The notes below the pieces were generated by a model. That model searched no databases. It saw only the letters and a program-made list of their open reading frames with translations, and was not told the origin of the DNA. Below are positions 14,232 through 19,379 of a DNA stretch of 19,379 bases, one piece after another; the first letter of the stretch is position 1, and every line of letters starts with the position of its first letter. The stretch comes from DASVDK01 sp036381125 [NCBI: Thermodesulfobacteriota bacterium]. GTDB taxonomy: Bacteria; DASVDK01. The stretch is taken from positions 1 through 19,379 of the forward strand of contig DASVDK010000127.1 of the NCBI GenBank assembly GCA_036381125.1, given 5' to 3'. The translations under genes were made by a program, and so were the position numbers.

Positions 14232-15608
14232 TCACGCCGTGCCGCCCACGATGATCTCGGGTATGCGCAGCGTCGGCTGCGCGTCGGCCACGGGGACCCC
14301 CTGGCCGTCCTTGCCGCAGGTGCCGATGGCGAAGCCGAGGTCGCGGCCGACGCGGTCGATGGCGGTCAGGACCGCGGGGCCGTTGCCGGTGAGCGTCGCG
14401 CCGCGCACCGGCTCGCCGATGCGCCCGTGCTCGAGCCGGTAGCCCTCCACCACCTCGAACACGAAGTCGCCGTTCACCGTGTTCACCTGCCCGCCGCCCA
14501 TGCGGCGCACGAAGAGGCCGCGGTCGACCGACCGCACGATGGCCTCGGGGTCGTCGTCGCCCGGTGCGATGAAGATGTTCGTCATGCGAGGGATCGGCGC
14601 GTGACGGTAGGACTCGCGCCGGCCGTTGCCGGTCGGGGCCGCGGCGAGCTTCATCGCCGAGCGCCGATCGTGGAGGTAGCCTCGCAGCACGCCGCGCTCG
14701 ACGAGCACGGTGCGCGCCCCGGGGACCGCCTCGTCGTCGAAGGCGAACGACCCGCGGCGACCCGGCAGCGTCGCGTCGTCGACCACCGAGACGATCGGGG
14801 CCGCCACGACGTCGCCGATGCGGTCTCCGTAGACGGAGAGCCCCTCGCCCGCGAGGTCGGCCTCGAGCCCGTGCCCGACCGCCTCGTGCACCATCGTGCC
14901 GCCCGCCTCGCTCGAGAGCACGACCGGCATCGGGCCCGACGGCGCCGGCGCGGCGTCGAGCAGCACGAGGGCGAGGTCGGCTGCCCGCGTGGCCACCGCC
15001 TCGGCCGGCTCGGCGTCGAACAGCTCCATCCCGACCGTCCCCCCGACCGGCACGTAGCCGGTCTGCAGCCGGTCGCCCTCGCCCGCGACGACGGTCGCCG
15101 CGAGGGTGGTGAGCACCCGCTCGCCGTCGGCCGTGTCGCCGGTGGAGGTGAAGATGGCGAGCCGCTGCGCGACGTCTCTATAGGTGATCCGCACCTGGCG
15201 GACGCGCGGGTCGCGCCCGCGGGCCGCCGCATTGGCCGACGCGACCAGGCGTGCCTTCGCCGAGAGCGACGACCGGCCGGGGTGACGCCCGGCGAAGGTC
15301 CCCCTCAGCGGGCCGGCGAAGGCGGCCACGCAGCCCGCAACCCCTTCCCGCGCCGCGGCGGCCACCTCGCTCGCCAGCGCCCGTAGACCTGCCGGCGTGC
15401 CGTCGTTGGTGTAGCCGTAGGCCGTGCGTCCGCCGAAGAGCACCCGAAGGCCGGCGCCGGCGTCGACCGTGTCGACCACCGACTCCATCCGGTCTCCCTC
15501 GAACACGAGCGCGGCCGTCCGCCTGGCCTCCACGAAGAGGTCCGCGTACTCGCCGCCGCGCGCGAGCGCGCGGGCAAGGATGTCCTGGGCGAGGTTACGG
15601 TCGAGCAT
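14232..15608 (-). CDS. tldD: TldD-family metalloprotease
   Basis: 458 aa from ATG 15608 (the frame is open 12 codons further up, but MLDRNLAQDILARAL is the natural start). TldD pairs with TldE/PmbA to form a zinc protease that degrades unfolded peptides and matures some peptide toxins. The HExxxH site is H241-E242-AVG-H246 in GTMVHEAVGHGLEAD. Other family blocks are GAGLRVLFGGRTAYGYTND, GSFAFDDEAVPG, NIFIAPGD, GGGQVNTVNGDFVFEV, GPAVLTAIDRVGRDLGF and GTCGKDGQGVPV, the last bearing the conserved Cys. The partner pmbA is not in this window. No strong Shine-Dalgarno is seen. It is probably the first gene of the five-gene minus-strand cluster, divergent from the LysM gene. Confidence 0.95.
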   Translation of the reverse strand: MLDRNLAQDILARALARGGEYADLFVEARRTAALVFEGDRMESVVDTVDAGAGLRVLFGGRTAYGYTNDGTPAGLRALASEVAAAAREGVAGCVAAFAGPLRGTFAGRHPGRSSLSAKARLVASANAAARGRDPRVRQVRITYRDVAQRLAIFTSTGDTADGERVLTTLAATVVAGEGDRLQTGYVPVGGTVGMELFDAEPAEAVATRAADLALVLLDAAPAPSGPMPVVLSSEAGGTMVHEAVGHGLEADLAGEGLSVYGDRIGDVVAAPIVSVVDDATLPGRRGSFAFDDEAVPGARTVLVERGVLRGYLHDRRSAMKLAAAPTGNGRRESYRHAPIPRMTNIFIAPGDDDPEAIVRSVDRGLFVRRMGGGQVNTVNGDFVFEVVEGYRLEHGRIGEPVRGATLTGNGPAVLTAIDRVGRDLGFAIGTCGKDGQGVPVADAQPTLRIPEIIVGGTA

Positions 15609-15683
15609 CGAGCATGCGCCGTGTCGGGTGGAGGAGCCTAACATAACTCGAGCTTCGGGGGGAACCCCCGGAGTTCAAATTTC

Positions 15684-15712
15684 TTGACACCCGGGTGGGG
15701 GGCACGTATATT
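15684..15712 (+). promoter_or_regulatory. Strong sigma70 promoter for the LysM gene
   Basis: A perfect -35 TTGACA (15684-15689), a 17-bp spacer and TATATT (15707-15712): the best promoter in the window. Transcription would start near 15719, leaving a leader of about 60 nt that contains a small hairpin (AGGACT and AGTCCT, 15729-15746, 6-bp stem). Confidence 0.8.
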
Positions 15713-15779
15713 CCGCGCGCCAGCGGCCAGGACTGACGTAAGTCCTCGAATGGACTGCATTCTGGAGGCATCGACCGGT

Positions 15780-17099
15780 ATGGACCGCGCTCGCCTGCGT
15801 CTCCCGCTCACCGCCGCCGCCCTGGCGGCGGGCCTCGTCGTCTCCATCGCCGATGCCCAGACCTATACCGACCGCGCGCGGGATGCGGCCGCCCGGATCG
15901 AGGCGGCGCAGGCGGACCACGCGGCCGCGGCCGACGCCCAGGCGGCCGACCCTGCGGCCGAGGCGGGTGACCTCCCGGCCCAGCCGGGCGTCATGTCGTT
16001 CACCCCGACCGGGACGGGGGAGGTCGATGCGGGCGCTACCGAGCCCCTGGGGGCGCCCACGATCATCTCCGGCGACGGTCCGGGCACGCCGACCGCCCCG
16101 GAGACCCGGGTGTACATCGTCCAGCGGGGCGACACCCTCTGGGACATCTCCGGTCGCTTCCTCGGCAACCCGTTCCGCTGGCCGTCGCTGTGGGAGAAGA
16201 ACCGCTACATCGCGGACCCCCACTGGATCTACCCCGGCAACCCGATCGACCTCGCCGAGCTCGAGCGCCGCCTCGACGCCGCCGAGGCCGAGGCGCGCGC
16301 CGCGAGCGAGACCGGCCTGATCCCGCCCGGGGCGGGCACGATGGACCCGGAGGCCTTCGTCCGGGCGACGACGACCGAGACCGAGGAGGTGCCGACCGGG
16401 CCGCGCATCCACCTGTCGCTGACGCCGCGGGTCGAGGACCGGCGGTACGACGTGCAGCAGGGCTTCATCGCGGACGAGGAGATCGACGGCCTGGGCCGCG
16501 TGATCGACTGGCCGGTCGCCGAGCGCCGCCTGGCGACCGAGGCGGACACCATTTATCTGGCGCTCGGCCGGGGGCAGAGCGCCGCCGTGGGCGACCGCTT
16601 CTCCATCATCCGGCGGGGCGAGAAGGTGCCGCACCCCACGAAGTGGGGGACGGTCGGCTACCGGTACCGCCACGTGGGCGACGTCGTCGTGACGGCGGTG
16701 AACGACCAGGTCGCCACGGCGACGGTCACGCGCGCCCTCGACACCATCGAGCGCGGCGACCGGGTCCGCGCCTACGAGCCCTTCTTCGTGGAGGTCCGGC
16801 CGAAGCCGGCCGCCAGGGCGCTCGACGCCGTGGTGGTCGCCTCGAAGTGGGACACCGACCTCTCGGCCGAGCACGACATCGTCTACGTCGACAAGGGCTC
16901 CGAGGACGGCGTGGAGGTCGGCAACGTCTTCGCGGTGTCCAGGCCGGGCCGGCGGATCGACGGCGTGCGGACGCCGAGTCGGGTGATCGCCCATCTGCTG
17001 GTCCTCGAGACGGGCAAGCGAACCTCGTCGGCCATGGTCTTCCGCAGCACCGAGCCGATCGAGGCCGGCGACCGCGCCACCCTGTCCGTGCAGCCCTAG
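15780..17099 (+). CDS. Secreted LysM-domain protein
   Basis: 439 aa. The signal peptide (residues 1-27, LPLTAAALAAGLVVSIADA, cut before QTYTD) points to the periplasm or surface. An Ala/Asp-rich linker (about 30-105) is followed by one LysM domain (about 111-160: VYIVQRGDTLWDISGRFLGN, then WIYPGNPIDL), which binds N-acetylglucosamine-containing glycan. The rest (about 200-439) is beta-rich, with two similar modules (about 255-335, GDRFSIIRRG, and about 362-439, GNVFAVSRPG), each ending in a GDR turn. I do not recognise an enzyme site. ATG 15780 has GGAGG (15764-15768) 11 nt upstream; ATG 15750 lacks a Shine-Dalgarno and would spoil the signal peptide. It is probably a peptidoglycan-binding scaffold; the function beyond that is unknown. 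Confidence 0.88.
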   Translation: MDRARLRLPLTAAALAAGLVVSIADAQTYTDRARDAAARIEAAQADHAAAADAQAADPAAEAGDLPAQPGVMSFTPTGTGEVDAGATEPLGAPTIISGDGPGTPTAPETRVYIVQRGDTLWDISGRFLGNPFRWPSLWEKNRYIADPHWIYPGNPIDLAELERRLDAAEAEARAASETGLIPPGAGTMDPEAFVRATTTETEEVPTGPRIHLSLTPRVEDRRYDVQQGFIADEEIDGLGRVIDWPVAERRLATEADTIYLALGRGQSAAVGDRFSIIRRGEKVPHPTKWGTVGYRYRHVGDVVVTAVNDQVATATVTRALDTIERGDRVRAYEPFFVEVRPKPAARALDAVVVASKWDTDLSAEHDIVYVDKGSEDGVEVGNVFAVSRPGRRIDGVRTPSRVIAHLLVLETGKRTSSAMVFRSTEPIEAGDRATLSVQP

Positions 17100-17100
17100 T

Positions 17101-17128
17101 TTGACCCGACTCGCCGGGCGGCTATACT
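17101..17128 (+). promoter_or_regulatory. Putative sigma70 promoter for dprA
   Basis: TTGACC (17101-17106), a 16-bp spacer and TATACT (17123-17128), beginning 1 bp after the LysM stop codon. Transcription would start near 17135, about 70 nt before the dprA start. Confidence 0.65.
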
Positions 17129-17204
17129 TCCCGGGTCCGCTCGCCGGGGTGGGCATCCGCCCGCCGGCCGGTCTCCGGGACGCCGCTCTGTGGGAGGGCA
17201 ACGG

Positions 17205-18092
17205 GTGGAGACGCGGACCATCGAGCGAGGGGCGCCGGACTACCCGCCGAGCCTCGAGCGTCTGTCCGATCCGCCGGCGCGACTCTACGTGGCCGGCACC
17301 TGGCCCTGGCCGCCGGGCGTGGCCATCGTCGGCGCCCGCGCGGCCACGCCGGCGGGCCGCCGGCTCGCGGGCGACCTCGCGGCCGCGCTGGCGGCCGTCG
17401 GCGTGCCGGTCGTGAGCGGTCTGGCGCGCGGGATCGACGCGGCCGCGCACGTCGGGGCACTCGAGGGCGGGGGCCCGACCCTGGCCGTGCTCGGCAGCGG
17501 CCTCGACCGCATCTACCCGCCGGAGCACGCGGCGCTGGCCGACCGCGTGCGGCGCGCCGGCGCGCTGGTGACCGAGTACCCGCCCGGCACGCCGCCGAAC
17601 GGGTGGCACTTCCCGAGGCGCAACCGGCTCCTGGCCGCGCTGTCGACGGCCGTGGTGGTGGTCGAGGCGGGCGAGCGGAGCGGCGCGCTCGGCACGGCGC
17701 GGATGGCGCTCGACCTCGGACTCGACGTCCTCGCGGTGCCGGGACCGCCCGGCGCGCCCCTGGCGCGCGGGACCAACGGGTTGATCAGGGACGGCGCCGG
17801 GCTCGTCGAAGGTCCGGAGGACCTCCTCGCCGCGATCGGCCGGACCCCGCGTCCCCTCGACCGCGAGGCCGAGCGGCTGCTGCCGTCGGACGACGCCAGG
17901 CGGGTGCTCGACGTGCTCGGCGGCCGCCGCCTGGCGCTCGACGAGATCGCGATCGAGGCCGGTCTTCCGGCCGGCCGCGTGGCGGCGGCCCTGGTCGTGC
18001 TCGAGATGTCGGGCCTCGTCGATCCCCCGACCGGCCAGTTGTACAGCGCCCGGCCCGGGCGGTCGGTGCGACACACATGGAGGGCCTCGTGA
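17205..18092 (+). CDS. dprA: DNA-processing protein DprA (Smf), short form
   Basis: 295 aa. DprA binds incoming single-stranded DNA and loads RecA during natural transformation. The Rossmann-like core (about 37-205) shows VAIVGARAATPAG, VVSGLARGIDAAAH (71-78 core), LGSGLDRIYPPEH, FPRRNR (136-141) and a C-terminal winged helix (about 225-285, ALDEIAIEAGLPAGRVAAAL). It begins almost directly at the core (DYPPSLERLSDPPARLYVAG), so it lacks the N-terminal SAM-like helical domain of many DprA proteins (about 360 aa). Start: GTG 17205 has GGGAGGG (17192-17198) 6 nt upstream; GTG 17190 would place that motif inside the gene. smg follows after 1 nt. Confidence 0.94.
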   Translation: METRTIERGAPDYPPSLERLSDPPARLYVAGTWPWPPGVAIVGARAATPAGRRLAGDLAAALAAVGVPVVSGLARGIDAAAHVGALEGGGPTLAVLGSGLDRIYPPEHAALADRVRRAGALVTEYPPGTPPNGWHFPRRNRLLAALSTAVVVVEAGERSGALGTARMALDLGLDVLAVPGPPGAPLARGTNGLIRDGAGLVEGPEDLLAAIGRTPRPLDREAERLLPSDDARRVLDVLGGRRLALDEIAIEAGLPAGRVAAALVVLEMSGLVDPPTGQLYSARPGRSVRHTWRAS

Positions 18093-18093
18093 G

Positions 18094-18564
18094 ATGCGCG
18101 AGCGATTCCTCGACCTGGTGACGCTGCTCGCCCGATACCTCTTCGAGGAAGGCCGCGAGGACGAGGACGCGATCGTCGAGGAGCTGGCGGCCGAGGGCTA
18201 CGATCCCCAGGACACGCGCGAAGCGTTCGAGTGGTTGGAGCAGGTGGCGGCCGCCCGGGGCGGTCGGCCGCTCGTGCGGCCGGGCGCCGAGGACAGCGCC
18301 TCGCGGGTGCTGACGCCGGCCGAGCAGCTCAAGATCGACGCCGCCGCGTACGGCTACCTGATGCGCCTGCGGCAGCTCGGGCTCCTCGACACGCTCCTGC
18401 TCGAGCGGGTCCTCGAGCGCGCGATGGAGGTCGACGCGGACGAGATCGGCGTCGAGGAGGCGAAGCAGATCGCGGCGCTGGTGCTCTTCGACCGGAGCCC
18501 CTACGAGGTGCGGGGCCACGTCCTCGACCTCGTCGAGGATCGCCGGGAGCGCGTGTACCACTAG
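18094..18564 (+). CDS. smg: Smg family protein (DUF494)
   Basis: 156 aa, close to the E. coli Smg length. It begins [20 protein letters not shown] and ends with the family-like APEVRGH-type block (here [22 protein letters not shown]). Acidic, mostly helical, no signal peptide, so cytoplasmic. Function is unknown. In E. coli smg also neighbours dprA (smf), and the same order here supports the call. ATG 18094 is 1 nt past the dprA stop, with GGAGG inside the dprA 3' end (about 18079-18083), so translation is probably coupled. Confidence 0.9.
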   Translation: MRERFLDLVTLLARYLFEEGREDEDAIVEELAAEGYDPQDTREAFEWLEQVAAARGGRPLVRPGAEDSASRVLTPAEQLKIDAAAYGYLMRLRQLGLLDTLLLERVLERAMEVDADEIGVEEAKQIAALVLFDRSPYEVRGHVLDLVEDRRERVYH

Positions 18565-18626
18565 CAGCCGGCGGGGCGCCGGCGTCCGCTCACCCGCTTG
18601 ACGCCCCTGGTACAGTCCGGAGGATC

Positions 18627-19379
18627 ATGGGCAAGTCACTGGTCATCGTCGAGTCGCCCGCCAAGGCGAAGACGATCAACAAGTACCTGGGACGCGACTT
18701 CGTCGTGCGGTCCTCGGTCGGGCACGTCAAGGACCTGCCCAAGAGCCAGCTCGGCGTCGACGTCGAGCACGACTTCCAGCCCGAGTACGAGGTCATCCGC
18801 GGCAAGGGGAAGGTGCTCGCGGAGATCAAGAAGCTCGCCAAGGAGGCCGAGGCGATCTACCTGGCACCCGACCCCGACCGGGAGGGCGAGGCGATCGCCT
18901 GGCACATCGCGCAGGAGATCGGTGCCATCCCGGACGGCAACGGCGCCGGCAGGCCGGCCAGGGGCAAGGCCGGTCGAGGCGCCTCGAAGAAGACCGCCGC
19001 GAAGTCCCGCGCGAAGAAGGGTCCGAAGGTCTACCGCGTCCTCTTCAACGAGATCACCAAGAAGGCCATCCAGGAGGCCATCCGGAACCCGGCCGAGCTG
19101 AACGAGGCCAAGTACAACGCGCAGCAGGCCCGCCGGATCCTCGACCGCCTCGTCGGCTACCAGATCAGCCCGCTCCTCTGGGACAAGGTCCGGCGCGGCC
19201 TGTCGGCCGGACGGGTCCAGTCGGTGGCCGTGCGGCTCATCGTCGACCGCGAGCGCGAGATCCGCGCCTTCAAGCCCGAGGAGTACTGGTCGATCACGGC
19301 CACGCTCGAGGGCCGGACGCCGCCCCCCTTCGAGGCGAAGCTCGTCCGCATCGGCGACCGGAAGGTCGAGATCGGCTCG
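18627..19379 (+). CDS. topA: DNA topoisomerase I (5' part only)
   Basis: 251 codons, open to the right edge. Type IA topoisomerase that relaxes negative supercoils. The N-terminus is classic: [21 protein letters not shown] with TOPRIM Glu9, then [16 protein letters not shown] with metal-binding D82 and D84 (DxD), [34 protein letters not shown] and [19 protein letters not shown]. The catalytic Tyr lies beyond the window. Between AWHIAQEIG and VYRVLFNEI there is an Arg/Lys/Ala/Gly-rich insert (about 101-134) not found in the E. coli enzyme. ATG 18627 has GGAGG only 3 nt upstream (a short spacing). A TTGACG at 18598 has no partner -10 at a suitable distance. It follows smg by 62 nt, probably in the same transcription unit. 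Confidence 0.96.
   Translation, partial: MGKSLVIVESPAKAKTINKYLGRDFVVRSSVGHVKDLPKSQLGVDVEHDFQPEYEVIRGKGKVLAEIKKLAKEAEAIYLAPDPDREGEAIAWHIAQEIGAIPDGNGAGRPARGKAGRGASKKTAAKSRAKKGPKVYRVLFNEITKKAIQEAIRNPAELNEAKYNAQQARRILDRLVGYQISPLLWDKVRRGLSAGRVQSVAVRLIVDREREIRAFKPEEYWSITATLEGRTPPPFEAKLVRIGDRKVEIGS

Noticed and set aside
15675-18074. Minus-strand ORF of 799 codons opposite the LysM gene and dprA
   Set aside because: Shadow frame; both plus-strand genes have clear domains, starts and promoters.
18598-18616. Promoter TTGACG...TACAGT upstream of topA
   Set aside because: The two boxes are only 7 bp apart, far too close for sigma70.

Overview
The window reads as a chromosomal segment from a very GC-rich (about 70% by eye), double-membraned (Gram-negative type) bacterium. 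It carries a complete Tol-Pal envelope set, a UB2H-type class A penicillin-binding protein and a dprA-smg-topA neighbourhood. Proteobacteria-like or Rokubacteria/Methylomirabilota-like soil lineages would fit, but no marker here fixes the taxon. I see no rRNA, tRNA, CRISPR array or intact mobile element.

Layout. (1) Positions 1-417, minus strand: 5' part of pdxA, divergent from (2) a plus-strand Tol-Pal operon at 445-5770, from a sigma70-like promoter through tolQ, tolR, tolA, tolB, pal and cpoB/ybgF, followed by a PBP1B-like murein synthase (5822-8149). ybgC, often first in this operon, is not present. (3) Positions 8150-10329 form a decayed island. It holds a weak 83-codon ORF, a wrecked IS481-type transposase with paired iteron-like ends, an outer 20-bp perfect inverted repeat, a strong hairpin, and an arginase-family gene that has lost its reading frame and a core segment. 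(4) Positions 10345-15608, minus strand: five tightly packed genes, transcribed in the order tldD, a peptidoglycan transpeptidase, a YihY/BrkB-type membrane protein, a ClpP-family serine peptidase and a stand-alone LigD-type polymerase domain. The last two overlap by 4 nt. (5) From 15684 to the end, plus strand: an excellent sigma70 promoter drives a secreted LysM protein, followed by dprA (with its own promoter), smg (DUF494) and the 5' part of topA.

How the genes fit together. Sections 2, 4 and 5 are rich in cell-envelope functions: Tol-Pal bridges inner membrane, peptidoglycan and outer membrane during constriction; CpoB links Tol to PBP1B in E. coli; two penicillin-binding proteins and a LysM protein act on the wall. 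DprA, TopA and the LigD polymerase domain act on DNA. The most unusual features are the decayed island around 8.3-10.3 kb and the ClpP/LigD-polymerase overlap with no conventional start codon. I found no convincing undescribed multi-gene system; most of the window is ordinary core genome.
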